NCBI GenBank assembly: GCA_947564305.1
Contig: CANOBT010000048.1
Span: forward strand, 1 to 35,344
DNA length: 35,344 nucleotides
Reading direction: 5' to 3'
Source of the DNA: an uncultured Lachnospiraceae bacterium
Lineage (GTDB): Bacteria > Bacillota_A > Clostridia > Lachnospirales > Lachnospiraceae
This document shows positions 1-8,940 of the stretch, one piece after another (the first letter of the stretch is position 1; each line of letters begins with the position of its first letter). The translations under genes and the position numbers were made by a program. The notes beneath the pieces are model-generated. The model was not told where the DNA came from. It made no database searches and worked only from the letters and a program-made list of their open reading frames with translations.

Positions 1-788
1 CATTTTTCAAAACGCCATAATATTCTGTATCTATTCAGTATCGTTTCTATTGACTCTTTTATCTTTAGTGTGGGCGGATACATAGAAATTGTAACTGATA
101 CATTTTCTTTCTGAATTTGCTCCAAAATTTGTTTTTCTGTCTTTGGCAAAAGCAGTCCATTTGTCACCAGTTCAATGTCTGTATCAGGAAAAATATCTCT
201 TGCAATCGATAAATACTTACACAAATTATCTGCCAGAAAAGGTTCCCCCCCTAAAAGGCGCAAACGCACTAATTGCCCTGCTCTGCTGATTTGAACCAAA
301 TCCTTCTGGTATTGCTCTATTGGATACACATCTTCTTTAGAATACAGACTTGAGAAATGGCTGCACCCCCGACAGTTCAAGTTACATCCATCTACAATAT
401 TCAATTCCAATCTCGGAATAACATCAATATCTTTTCCCTCTTTTCTGACCCAGACAATCTCACCCTCTATTCCTTTTATGACATCCATCATAAAATTTTC
501 TGCCATTATCCTTGGCTTCAAAATACCAATATTTTTAACTACACATGTTTTCAACTGTGTTAACACAGATAAAATATTATAGGAGTTCTTTTGTGCAAGT
601 AAAATACATTCTGTTTTGTCTTGAAAGTCTTTTTGAAACTTCTCATATGAAATTACAGGAATCCCTTCATCTGATGCTTTTTCCCTGGCATTATTGTCTA
701 CAAATGTTTGAACTCTATATTTACATTCATTGCATATTTCTAATGCATACTTTCCCAGTTGTCCTACACCCCAAATTGCTACATTCAT
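1..788 (-). CDS. Radical SAM protein with N-terminal Rossmann-like domain (partial, runs off window)
   Basis: The reading frame starts at ATG 788 behind a GAGGTGGG ribosome site and stays open to the window edge, giving about 262 residues without a C-terminus. Residues 1-100 look like a small nucleotide-binding-type domain (GVGQLG at 7-12, then FVDNN). Cysteines 135, 139 and 142 form the CxxxCxxC motif that binds the 4Fe-4S cluster of radical SAM enzymes, and LLGGEPF is the family's GGEP strand that contacts S-adenosylmethionine. The radical SAM assignment is firm, but the substrate is unknown. The gene follows the epimerase by about 11 bases, so it is probably the downstream end of the glycan operon, and modification of a sugar or surface molecule is inferred from that. 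A run of seven G encodes the GGE residues in frame. Confidence 0.85.
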   Translation of the reverse strand, partial: MNVAIWGVGQLGKYALEICNECKYRVQTFVDNNAREKASDEGIPVISYEKFQKDFQDKTECILLAQKNSYNILSVLTQLKTCVVKNIGILKPRIMAENFMMDVIKGIEGEIVWVRKEGKDIDVIPRLELNIVDGCNLNCRGCSHFSSLYSKEDVYPIEQYQKDLVQISRAGQLVRLRLLGGEPFLADNLCKYLSIARDIFPDTDIELVTNGLLLPKTEKQILEQIQKENVSVTISMYPPTLKIKESIETILNRYRILWRFEK

Positions 789-799
789 TATTCCCACCT

Positions 800-1762
800 C
801 TATATGCCCAAACACATTTCAGACCGCTTTGTTTCGTAGAGCAACAGCATCTTTTTAATCCCTTCAGAAACTGTGACATATTCTTTCTCTCCAAAAACTT
901 TTTTATATAAATCAATATTCAACACATTTCTTTTCAAGTCGCTCTCTCTGACAGCACAATACTCAACATCCAATCTCTTATTTAGATAATATTCAATAAT
1001 ATGAACTATTTCATTCAGTGTAGTCCCCTTTCCTGTTCCAAGATTAAACAACCTCTCTTTTCCTGCATACTGACAAATATTTAATATTCCTTGAACAGCG
1101 TCATCTATATAAATATAATCCCTCACAGATGTCCCATCTCCAAATATTACAATTTTTTCCCCGTTCACTGCCTTATATACGAAATTGGTAATCGCCCCCA
1201 AGCCTGATTCTGGATTCTGAAAAGGGCCATATGGATTAGATAACCTTATAATATTATAATCCAATCCTGATTTTAATCCATATAGATAAATATACTTTTC
1301 TATCATCAGTTTATGGATGCCATAGGAACAAATGGGGGTTGTGCTATCTTCCTCGCAGGACAATAAATTTTGTGTATTCCCATACACCGTACCTCCAGAA
1401 GAAATGAATACAAACTTCTTTACTTTATTTTTTACACAGATATCCAACAGCTGAATCGTCGGTATTACATTCTCTTCGATTTCCTGTACATACCCGTTTT
1501 TCAGCGCTGTAGATGGTTTTGTCGTGCTTATTAAATGTAAAACTATATCTACCCTGTCAAATATGCAACTAAAATCGTCTATGTTCTGAATATCTCCCTG
1601 TATCCACTCAATCCTTGCTGACCATCTCTCTTCAATAAACTTTTTATCTAAAACTCTGTCAAATAAAACTAAGGTATCTTTTGAGTCTCTTAATATTCTG
1701 TCAATAATACTTTTCCCCAAAAAACCAGATGCTCCCAATATCAAATATTTCATTTTTGCCAT
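800..1762 (-). CDS. NAD-dependent epimerase/dehydratase (extended SDR)
   Basis: A 320-residue protein of normal length for extended short-chain dehydrogenases such as UDP-glucose 4-epimerase-like enzymes. The NAD-binding GxxGxxG lies at residues 10-16 (GASGFLG). The active site is seen as SSGGTVYG (121-128) with Y147 and K151 of the YxxxK pair, and a RLSNPYGP substrate-loop motif follows. Family members interconvert or dehydrate nucleotide-activated sugars in the cytoplasm; which sugar is not readable here. The start at 1762 has AAGGA about five bases upstream. A second ATG (MKYLIL) lies three codons in. The gene begins within ten bases of the end of the upstream glycosyltransferase gene, so the two are co-transcribed. 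Confidence 0.88.
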   Translation of the reverse strand: MAKMKYLILGASGFLGKSIIDRILRDSKDTLVLFDRVLDKKFIEERWSARIEWIQGDIQNIDDFSCIFDRVDIVLHLISTTKPSTALKNGYVQEIEENVIPTIQLLDICVKNKVKKFVFISSGGTVYGNTQNLLSCEEDSTTPICSYGIHKLMIEKYIYLYGLKSGLDYNIIRLSNPYGPFQNPESGLGAITNFVYKAVNGEKIVIFGDGTSVRDYIYIDDAVQGILNICQYAGKERLFNLGTGKGTTLNEIVHIIEYYLNKRLDVEYCAVRESDLKRNVLNIDLYKKVFGEKEYVTVSEGIKKMLLLYETKRSEMCLGI

Positions 1763-1769
1763 CCATTCC

Positions 1770-2945
1770 TTATAGAATTTTCTTCAGGCATTTTCTCACA
1801 GTTTCTATTTCATCTAAATCTATTCCTTTAATTTTTTCATCCGGAACTCCCTTGCTGACCAGACTTCTCCTAATTTCATCTGCTATATCCTGAAGCAATA
1901 CAGCTATCACAATATAATCATACTCACTACTTTCTAAATCCTCTATTTTTTGTCCTTTTTCGCCACTGTCCACCCATGCAACAATGGAATATTGTTTATT
2001 GCTTCGTATGTAATTCACCAATATTTTTCCATATCTTCCTGTGCCATAAACGACTATCCTGTCTCCCTTTCTCACTCCTGAATAAGGGAAAAGCCCCTCG
2101 GTCAGCTGCAGCACTCCAAACTCTTTCAGCATCATAAAGTAAAGCATCATATAATCTAACTGCCAAAGCAAATTTTCCTTATGTATACCATATTCACAAA
2201 AGCGTTTTGTTAAGAATTGGTAGACTATTTTAAATCTCCATAAATCGTCTCCGTCATTAATGTCCATCAGAGAGCCTTTACGAATTCGATAGTGATACAG
2301 GCAATCAGAACTCACAACCACTTTTTCAGCATCCAACATTGTTGGATAAAAGCATGCAGCATCTTCCCCTAAACGGGCGACCTCTGGGACCTGTATTTGA
2401 TTTTTAAGTAACAGTTCTCGTTTATACAATGCTTTATATATATTAGGCTGTATCCCTCTTTCATAAAACTTTCCTGTATACATCATTTGCGGATATATCT
2501 TATCCTCCAAGTCTTTTTTCGAATAAAACCCTTCCGCCGCCTTACTCCGTTCACAGCTTGAATGATCTCCGTAATCCCTCACAACCCCTGAAACTATAAT
2601 ATCCGCATCCTGAATCTGACTTATAAGTCTTTCGTACATATCCGTTTCAATCCAATCATCTCCATCCACATATGTAGCGTAATCCCCTGTGGCGGTCTGC
2701 AGACCAGCTTTTCGAGAAGAAACTAGCCCTCCATTTTTCTTGTGTATCACTTTCACTCTTTTATCTTTTCTCATATACTCATCACAAATCTGCCCGGACT
2801 TATCCGTTGATTCGTCATCGACTAATATAATCTCCAAGAACTTGTATGTCTGGTTAGTTATGCTCTCGATACATTGCCTTATATATTTTTCTTCATTATA
2901 TACCGGAACAATAACAGATATAATCGGTTTTAAATCATTACACAC
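1770..2945 (-). CDS. Family 2 glycosyltransferase with C-terminal Rossmann-like domain
   Basis: A 391-residue protein. Residues 8-105 are a GT-A fold of family GT2: IISVIVPVYNEE, LVDDESTD, and the metal-binding DGDD at 94-97. Such enzymes transfer a sugar from a nucleotide donor onto a growing glycan at the inner membrane face or in the cytoplasm. The C-terminus adds an accessory domain beginning with VVYGTGRYG (about 299-306), a Gly-rich dinucleotide-type turn like the one in the neighbouring radical SAM and acetyltransferase genes. The start appears to be GTG at 2945, since the nearby ATG codons are out of frame; GAGGAG lies upstream. The acceptor may be flagellin or another surface polymer, inferred from context. 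Confidence 0.88.
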   Translation of the reverse strand: MCNDLKPIISVIVPVYNEEKYIRQCIESITNQTYKFLEIILVDDESTDKSGQICDEYMRKDKRVKVIHKKNGGLVSSRKAGLQTATGDYATYVDGDDWIETDMYERLISQIQDADIIVSGVVRDYGDHSSCERSKAAEGFYSKKDLEDKIYPQMMYTGKFYERGIQPNIYKALYKRELLLKNQIQVPEVARLGEDAACFYPTMLDAEKVVVSSDCLYHYRIRKGSLMDINDGDDLWRFKIVYQFLTKRFCEYGIHKENLLWQLDYMMLYFMMLKEFGVLQLTEGLFPYSGVRKGDRIVVYGTGRYGKILVNYIRSNKQYSIVAWVDSGEKGQKIEDLESSEYDYIVIAVLLQDIADEIRRSLVSKGVPDEKIKGIDLDEIETVRKCLKKIL

Positions 2946-3045
2946 TGAACCATTCTCCTCAGCCTATGTACTAATCAAGCAACGACGTACTTTCTGCATT
3001 CAATCAAAAACTCATTTCCATCTCTCAGAGCAATCTTCCTCTGCT

Positions 3046-3976
3046 TTACAAATATTTATTTATAAATTCCTGTACATCTTCAAAAAAGTCATTATATCTT
3101 TCCCTGATTTGCTCATCCGGCCAATCCCACCACGCAATCGCATTCAGCTTATCAATCTGCTCCTGCGAATACCTATACCTGATAATTCTGGCTGGTACTC
3201 CAGCAACAATAGCATAATCCGGCACATCCTTCGTAATCACAGCTCCTGCTCCTGCAATGACACCATTTCCAATTTTTGCGCCATTGGTGATAATAACGTT
3301 TTTTCCTAACCAGACATCATTTCCTATCACTACTTTTCTTCCCTTATGCACATTTCCTATTGGTTCTACATTTTGAAAAAACCAGTCGTATTTTCTGGTA
3401 TCTTCATCTCTTCTATAGCTTTTATATTTCCCCTTATCATATATATCATTTTCCCCTCCCCAATACAAAAAGGTATGGGTTGATATCAAATCTATCGGAT
3501 GATTCCGAACCACATCCGTTCCAGGTGCAAAACTGCAAAACGCCCCTACCTTTTCCACCAGTTCATGATTGCACAATGGGCCATAACTATACTTCCCTCT
3601 TATGGTATACACTATCGGCTCAGCCTTTTTTACACCTGTCTTCACATCCCGGAACATATCGACTATATATTCTTCCTTTACATATCGGCTGGCAGCGGTG
3701 CGGATTTCCTGATATATCTCCATGTTATCACTTGTAATTAATAATCTCGCTTTACCCCCCCCAAGCAATCTGTTGTAGGAATTCTAAGTTTTTAATATTT
3801 CTATTATATAAAGATAACCTATTATCAACGATAAGCTTCTCCTGTATACCATAGCATTCATTCAGTATCTGCTTAGTCAGCAGCCCTCTCTCCCCAAAAG
3901 GATAAAGAACAAATTCATTACACCCCTGTTCCAGCTGCTGTTCAATGCATATCCGTATCTTTTTATAGTAATCCAT
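3046..3976 (-). pseudogene. LbH (CatB-like) O-acetyltransferase, split by a frameshift in a G8 tract
   Basis: Two overlapping frames encode one protein. The first (ATG 3976, preceded by GGAGAG at 8 bases) gives a Rossmann-like domain (YPFGERG, then LIVDN) that stops at TAA just after a run of eight G on the coding strand (3755-3762). The second frame continues the same domain (LLITSDNMEIYQEI) and then the left-handed beta-helix acetyltransferase: GNDVWLGKNV, GAKIGNGVIAGAGAVI, AGVPARII, followed by WWDW. Losing one G joins the frames exactly, giving roughly 308 residues. The family moves acetyl from acetyl-CoA onto sugars. The split may be true phase variation by slipped-strand mispairing, a fixed mutation, or a homopolymer sequencing error. 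Confidence 0.82.
3755..3762 (-). repeat. Homopolymer tract G8 inside acetyltransferase gene
   Basis: Eight consecutive C on the plus strand, read as G8 by the gene. The tract sits exactly where the reading frame is lost, and seven G would restore it. Runs of this length are classic contingency sites in other bacteria. Confidence 0.9.
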
Positions 3977-4041
3977 CTTGCGCACTCTCCAAGAGCCATA
4001 ATATAAATGGACCAACTCCAAAGCCGTTATTATACTTGCCT

Positions 4042-5250
4042 TCAGCCCTGCATCATAACGGCTTTCCAAATCCTCTCCGCCACCCGCTCACTGGCATGCC
4101 CATCCTCCAACACTCCATGCTCCTCCAGGAAATCCCCAATCCCCTTCCGGTACGCCTCCTCCGAAAACCCCAAAATATCCTCCCGCAGCCTCTCATTACT
4201 CTCCGCCACAGGAAAAGGAAGCTTGTGCATATCCCACATCAGTTCCCCCCGCTCCTCCACATACTCCTTCAAATCATCCGCATAAAGGAAAACCGGCAGG
4301 TACATATTAATAGCATCAAAGGCCGAACTGGAATAATCTGTGATGAACACATCCGCGGCAGCCAACACTTCATTCATGTCGTCCGCCTGGCTCACGTCCA
4401 CCATATGCTCCACCCTGTTCTTCAGCGGCACTCCCTCCAGCTGAGCCGCCAGCTGAGGATGCAGGCGCAGCATCACATACCACTCTCCTCCAAAGCGCTT
4501 CCGCAGCGCTTCCGTCAAGGAAGCAAAATCCAACGTAGGCTCTTCCACATACACCTGCCGCTTTCCCCTCTGGCTCCCTCCCCGGAACGTGGGAGCGAAC
4601 ATGACAATCTTTGCATCCCCAGGGATATGGTACCGTTCCCTAATCTCTTTATATTTCTGTTCCCGCCCGCTCACCAGCACATCGCATCTGGGCGAGCCTG
4701 TCTTCCAAATCTCTCCATCATACAGCAACATCTCCGGATAGAGCCTGGTACACCATTCGGAATTGGACAGGACATAATCCGCAAGCTTTGAATCGTATTC
4801 GCTGACCAGGTACGCAATCTTCGGGAACCGATCTCCCCGGAACTTCCCTACAGCCTTGAATTCCAGCGCCGCATGCCAGGTCTGGAAGTACATCTGGTTC
4901 TTTCGCTTTGCCGTTCCATAGGCTTTTCTGCTGTTGTCCACCCACACCTTAGCCGTTGCCAGATGGTAGGCCCGGCGCCAGAAAGTGTTCCTCACCTTTT
5001 GGATGCCTTCCGGGAATTGCCGGGACATATTGTTCACCAGCCAGACCATCTCATAGGCCTCCTGCCTTTTCAGCAGGGCCTCCGCGATATACCTTGGGTT
5101 GCAGCAATATCCCCCATCCCCCTCGAAGGCCGTAAAGACGATCTTGTTCCTCCTTACCGGAAAAATCCACAAAAGGTGATATACCATGGAAAGGACCGCT
5201 GCTTTCCGCTTCCTTTTTCGAATATAGGCTTTCTCCGACCTGCCGCTCAT
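4042..5250 (-). CDS. CDP-glycerol/CDP-polyol phosphotransferase, TagB/TagF family
   Basis: A 402-residue protein with the motifs of the teichoic-acid polyol-phosphate transferases: TWHA at 124-127 (catalytic-type His), FAPTFRG at 218-224, LRLHP at 261-265 (second catalytic-type His) and TDYSSSAFD at 304-312, which binds the donor phosphate. Relatives transfer glycerol phosphate or ribitol phosphate from the CDP-linked donor to a membrane or glycan acceptor on the cytoplasmic face. The basic, hydrophobic N-terminus (residues 9-33) may peripherally bind membrane. The gene overlaps the upstream cytidylyltransferase gene by four bases (ATGA), implying translational coupling: one makes the donor, the other uses it. 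Here the polymer or single residue may decorate flagella, since the operon has a flagellar-type promoter. Confidence 0.88.
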   Translation of the reverse strand: MSGRSEKAYIRKRKRKAAVLSMVYHLLWIFPVRRNKIVFTAFEGDGGYCCNPRYIAEALLKRQEAYEMVWLVNNMSRQFPEGIQKVRNTFWRRAYHLATAKVWVDNSRKAYGTAKRKNQMYFQTWHAALEFKAVGKFRGDRFPKIAYLVSEYDSKLADYVLSNSEWCTRLYPEMLLYDGEIWKTGSPRCDVLVSGREQKYKEIRERYHIPGDAKIVMFAPTFRGGSQRGKRQVYVEEPTLDFASLTEALRKRFGGEWYVMLRLHPQLAAQLEGVPLKNRVEHMVDVSQADDMNEVLAAADVFITDYSSSAFDAINMYLPVFLYADDLKEYVEERGELMWDMHKLPFPVAESNERLREDILGFSEEAYRKGIGDFLEEHGVLEDGHASERVAERIWKAVMMQG

Positions 5251-5993
5251 AGTTTTCCAAATTCCTCTTCCGCTATTTTCACCAGCTCCTCGGATATCCC
5301 CGCAGCCGCTTTCTCATAGTCCTCCTGAAAGTCCACTTCCGCCCAGAAAGCACCTTTCGTGGGCAGAATCTTCAAATCATACCCTCCCAGCTCAACCAGC
5401 TCCTGAATGGCTGCCTCAAAATAGGAATTGAAGCGTTTCTCCTTCAGCACCTTCCGGGCAGCCTTCCTTAAATCATCCAGAATATTTCTGCCAATCTTGG
5501 CAATACCGATGAATTCCCCCTCTCCCACATCGCAGGGAATCTGTTTGCTGATTTCCACCAGCCTTCCGTTTTCCGTGCGGACCTTCATAGCTTCTTCATC
5601 GCAGGGTTTATGGTCAACCGGAAGCACCATATCCCCCTCTTCACGCAGCATCTCCCGGAAAATTTCCGGTGCGCAGAGGGTGTCTGCATGCATGTATACC
5701 GTGTCTTCCATCAGGTATTCCTGAGCCATATAAAAAGACCCCAACACATTCACCATCTCATAAAACGGGTTGAAGACACAGCGCACGCCCTCTGTCCCTC
5801 TAGCCAATTCTTCAAAATCCTCACTCCGGTATCCGGTCACCAGGATGATGTCCTTAATCCCACAGGAATGGAGCAGCGCAATATTATATTCGATAAGTTT
5901 GATTCCCTTAATTTCCAGAAAGGCCTTTGGCATGTCTGCGGTCAACCCGCCCAGCCTGCTGCCCTTTCCCGCTGCCATGATAATCGCCTGCAT
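5247..5993 (-). CDS. Nucleotidyltransferase, probable CTP:polyol-phosphate/phosphocholine cytidylyltransferase type (LicC-like)
   Basis: A 248-residue protein beginning MQAIIMAAGKGSRLGG. The G-x-G-x-R signature and the PKAFLEI strand (about residues 8-28) define the NTP-transferase superfamily of sugar-1-phosphate and phosphocholine nucleotidyltransferases, and MHADTL supplies the metal-binding aspartate region. The single-domain size and the sequence after the signature resemble LicC-like cytidylyltransferases more than the larger glucose-1-phosphate enzymes, but the base and substrate cannot be proved from sequence. Its stop codon overlaps the start of the TagB/TagF-like gene, and a kinase and a dehydrogenase lie upstream. 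It therefore probably activates the phosphorylated polyol made by those enzymes as a CDP derivative. Confidence 0.8.
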   Translation of the reverse strand: MQAIIMAAGKGSRLGGLTADMPKAFLEIKGIKLIEYNIALLHSCGIKDIILVTGYRSEDFEELARGTEGVRCVFNPFYEMVNVLGSFYMAQEYLMEDTVYMHADTLCAPEIFREMLREEGDMVLPVDHKPCDEEAMKVRTENGRLVEISKQIPCDVGEGEFIGIAKIGRNILDDLRKAARKVLKEKRFNSYFEAAIQELVELGGYDLKILPTKGAFWAEVDFQEDYEKAAAGISEELVKIAEEEFGKL

Positions 5994-6086
5994 GTTCCAA
6001 ACATCCCTTTCTGCCTGTCTGCGGCAGGTCTTCTTCGCTTTCCATTCACAGCATGGCTTGACATGACCTGCCCCTTTATCAAAAAT

Positions 6087-7220
6087 CTACATCGAATCCT
6101 CATAAATCATTCTGACTGCATGAGGTATTTCCGCCAATCTGTCATTCTTCAGGTTGCCTGTTACCTGGAAGCACAATTCCTCTGCCATATCCATTGTAAT
6201 GCCTAAATCCCTCAATGCATATCTACAGTCTATTTTTCTTAAAAACAGCTCCACTTCCCGTTGTGCCTGTTGTCCGTCTTCCGGGCGGTTCCCGGTAAGC
6301 CACTGCACGATATCCCTGACCTTCTCCTGGTTTACGTCATATTCATATCGAATCCATGCCGGATACAGCGCAAGGAGCCCCGCCGCATGGCTCGTATCCG
6401 TAGCTGCTCCAACGGGATACTGCATCCTGTGAGGCAGGCATGTGCCTACATTTGCAAGGTTCATGCCCATCAGCATGCTCGCGAAGCACATCTTCTCCCT
6501 GGCTTCCGGATGTGCCGGTTGGTTCCATAATATCGGCAGACATTCCCCTGCAATCCGTATCGCCTTTTCCGAAAGCATCTCGGAGAATGGGTTCGCCTTT
6601 ACTGCCAGGTAGCTTTCCGCCCCATGGGCAAGGACATCGAAGCCTGTCTCCATCGTAGTCTTCCGGGGCATTGTCCATGTATACCTTACATCCACGATGG
6701 CCACTTGGGGCAACAGGCTCTTTCCCCGTATTCCCGCTTTTATATGATGGACCGGACTGGAAAGGATTGCCGCCCTGCTCAGTTCGCTTCCGGAGCCTGC
6801 CGTGGTGGGAATCGCTATCATGGGCAATACATTCTGTGAGGGTTCCTTTCCGTTCAGCAGATATTCCCCGACATCTTCCTTGGTAGGAATTCCCAAGGCA
6901 ACCGCCTTTGCCGCATCCAAGGCGCTGCCGCCGCCAAAGCCGATTATGGTATCAATTCGGTTTTCTTTTCCGATGCGGATTGCTTCCCGAACCTCCTCCA
7001 GTCTGGGATTTTGGCTTACTTTATCAAAGATGGTAACCTTACCGGTATTCTCCAGGCAGCTGACCAGCCGGGCGAGATGGCCATGTGATATCAGCGACCT
7101 GCCTGTGGTGACAATCAGCAGGTTTCCCGCAAGCCGGCTCCGCTCCTGCTCCAGAGCCTGTCTTGTTATATCGGTTCCAAAATATATCTTTGTAGTCAAC
7201 TGGAAGCTAAATGTCTGCAT
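6087..7220 (-). CDS. Iron-containing alcohol dehydrogenase family protein
   Basis: A 377-residue, full-length group III alcohol dehydrogenase. The cofactor loop GFGGGS is at 94-99. The four metal ligands fit the spacing seen in the lactaldehyde reductase FucO: D195, H199, H264 and H278. Family members interconvert aldehydes or ketones with alcohols using NAD(P)H in the cytoplasm. The start at 7220 has GGTGAAGAG just upstream. It lies 45 bases after the kinase gene and upstream of the nucleotidyltransferase, so the likely job is to supply or oxidise the polyol used in the pathway, much as a reductase precedes cytidylylation in ribitol-phosphate synthesis. The exact substrate is unknown. Confidence 0.87.
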   Translation of the reverse strand: MQTFSFQLTTKIYFGTDITRQALEQERSRLAGNLLIVTTGRSLISHGHLARLVSCLENTGKVTIFDKVSQNPRLEEVREAIRIGKENRIDTIIGFGGGSALDAAKAVALGIPTKEDVGEYLLNGKEPSQNVLPMIAIPTTAGSGSELSRAAILSSPVHHIKAGIRGKSLLPQVAIVDVRYTWTMPRKTTMETGFDVLAHGAESYLAVKANPFSEMLSEKAIRIAGECLPILWNQPAHPEAREKMCFASMLMGMNLANVGTCLPHRMQYPVGAATDTSHAAGLLALYPAWIRYEYDVNQEKVRDIVQWLTGNRPEDGQQAQREVELFLRKIDCRYALRDLGITMDMAEELCFQVTGNLKNDRLAEIPHAVRMIYEDSM

Positions 7221-7265
7221 CTCTTCACCAATATCCTGCCTTGCTCATTCTATGGCCCAAAGCAT

Positions 7266-8798
7266 TCATAGATTCTCAATCTGTACCTCTCTGTCAGTCC
7301 TTATTTTCTGCAGGATGTCCTTCCTGCGCTGGAACAAATCTTTCAATGTAACATAGGTATCCCGATAAAGCTCATACATATAGTTATATTTTCGATGATT
7401 TTCCAAATCAGGTTTTATAATCATACGAATCTTCGCAAACTGCTCTGCCGTCCGCTTCATGTCAGGGTAAACGCCCTGGCTCAGCAGGACAATCATCGCG
7501 GCGCCGGAAGCGGTGGTCTCAAACTCGGACAGCACATGGACATCCCTGCCCAGGATATCCGCCTTTATCTTGGAAATGAGGTTGATTCTCGCAAGTCCGC
7601 CGGACAGCCGCACAGACCGCACCTCCACACCGGCTCTCTGAATCGCCTCGATGATATCCAAATCGATGAATCCCGTACTCTCAAATACCGCCCGGGTCAT
7701 ATCCTTTCGTGTATGCATCCGCTCCAGGCCTAAGAATACCCCTCTGGCGTTGTCGTCCCAGATGGGCACCCTCTCCCCCAGAAGGTAGGGCAAAAAGATA
7801 AGCCCTCTGGCTCCCGGTTCCGACTCCGCGGCATCCTTCTCCATGATTTCATATGGGTACTCTTCCTTCTGATAATAGCATTGCTTTACCCACTCAATCA
7901 ATCCGCCGCCCAGGTTATTGGAGCCCCCAACGATTCGGTTCTCTCCTAAATCAAAAGGGATGTCATAAATGCCGTTAGCCGCCGCTTCCGCTTTTTTTCT
8001 GGTAAAAGCACGGAAAACCGTCACCGTGCCCGACACATCGCTGGCTTCCCCTTCCTCTGTCACTCCGCTTCCGATAAAGGAGCATATGGCGTCATAAGAA
8101 GTAAGGACGACCTGCACATCCGGGTTGATTCCGATTTCTTCCGCCAGCGGCTTACGCATGGTTCCTACTCGTTCTCCGATATCGGCTACTCCGGGAAGCT
8201 TCTCTGATGGAATCCGCAATGCCTGCAGCAATGCCTCCGGGTAGCTCTTACGGATAGGGTCATAATGATATTTCAGGGCATTCAGGCAATCCGTCACAAA
8301 AACACCGCTGATAAAATGAATCAGATAATCGTTTGGCGTCAGGAAGTAATCGCTTTCAGAGAACACCTCCGGTTGGTTTTCCTTTACCCACAGAATCTTG
8401 GGGAGCATCAGGCTTGCGGAGCTGTCCAGTCCTGTCTCCTCCCGAATCCGGGTAAATTCCGGCACCGCAGCAATCCGTTCTGCCTGCTGTCCGGCGCGCT
8501 TGTCGGAGATCATAAGCGCTCTCCCTATACTCCTGCCGTCCTTCGTCGCACAGACCAGACAGGAGGCCGAGGCGGTGGCTGTGATAAAGTCAATCCGGGG
8601 ATGCCCGGCATCCCACAGGGCCTTTGTCATGACCTGCTTCGCCTTCCTGATCCATTCCTCCGGACTCTGCTCTACCTGTTTATCATTAATGGCCGTGTTG
8701 ATGGCCTGCGCCGCGCTGCCCAGCTTCAGGCCGTTTTGGTCGAATATAATGCAGCGGATGCTTTTCAGGCCCATGTTTATGACCATTACGTTGCTCAT
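7266..8798 (-). CDS. FGGY-family carbohydrate/polyol kinase
   Basis: A 510-residue protein of usual length for xylulokinase/glycerol-kinase-type enzymes, which phosphorylate sugars or polyols with ATP. The second FGGY domain is clear: LSGGLARINLISKIKAD matches the adenosine-binding signature, and the catalytic aspartate is expected in TSYDAICSFIGSG (about residue 236). An oddity is the N-terminal phosphate-1 loop, usually GIDxGTxxxK, which here reads VINMGLKSIR and lacks the aspartate. This may change activity or metal use. The gene is first in the leftward operon and lies about 143 bases downstream of a strong sigma-28-type promoter. It is placed to make the phosphorylated polyol for the downstream cytidylyltransferase. 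Confidence 0.85.
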   Translation of the reverse strand: MSNVMVINMGLKSIRCIIFDQNGLKLGSAAQAINTAINDKQVEQSPEEWIRKAKQVMTKALWDAGHPRIDFITATASASCLVCATKDGRSIGRALMISDKRAGQQAERIAAVPEFTRIREETGLDSSASLMLPKILWVKENQPEVFSESDYFLTPNDYLIHFISGVFVTDCLNALKYHYDPIRKSYPEALLQALRIPSEKLPGVADIGERVGTMRKPLAEEIGINPDVQVVLTSYDAICSFIGSGVTEEGEASDVSGTVTVFRAFTRKKAEAAANGIYDIPFDLGENRIVGGSNNLGGGLIEWVKQCYYQKEEYPYEIMEKDAAESEPGARGLIFLPYLLGERVPIWDDNARGVFLGLERMHTRKDMTRAVFESTGFIDLDIIEAIQRAGVEVRSVRLSGGLARINLISKIKADILGRDVHVLSEFETTASGAAMIVLLSQGVYPDMKRTAEQFAKIRMIIKPDLENHRKYNYMYELYRDTYVTLKDLFQRRKDILQKIRTDREVQIENL

Positions 8799-8940
8799 AT
8801 GGAGTTTTCCCGTCCTATCCGTTTATAAAATATAATATATATACTATATCCTGTTTTAAAACATTTTGCAAGCGATACTTCTGCGGTTATTCTACAGTTA
8901 TGCAGTCCACTGCTGCCAAAGAAAGTATAACACTATTCTT

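Noticed and set aside
3752..4069. 105-codon frame as an independent gene
   Set aside because: It is the N-terminal half of the acetyltransferase. Its first 31 codons overlap the upstream gene, and a ribosome site marks ATG 3976 instead.
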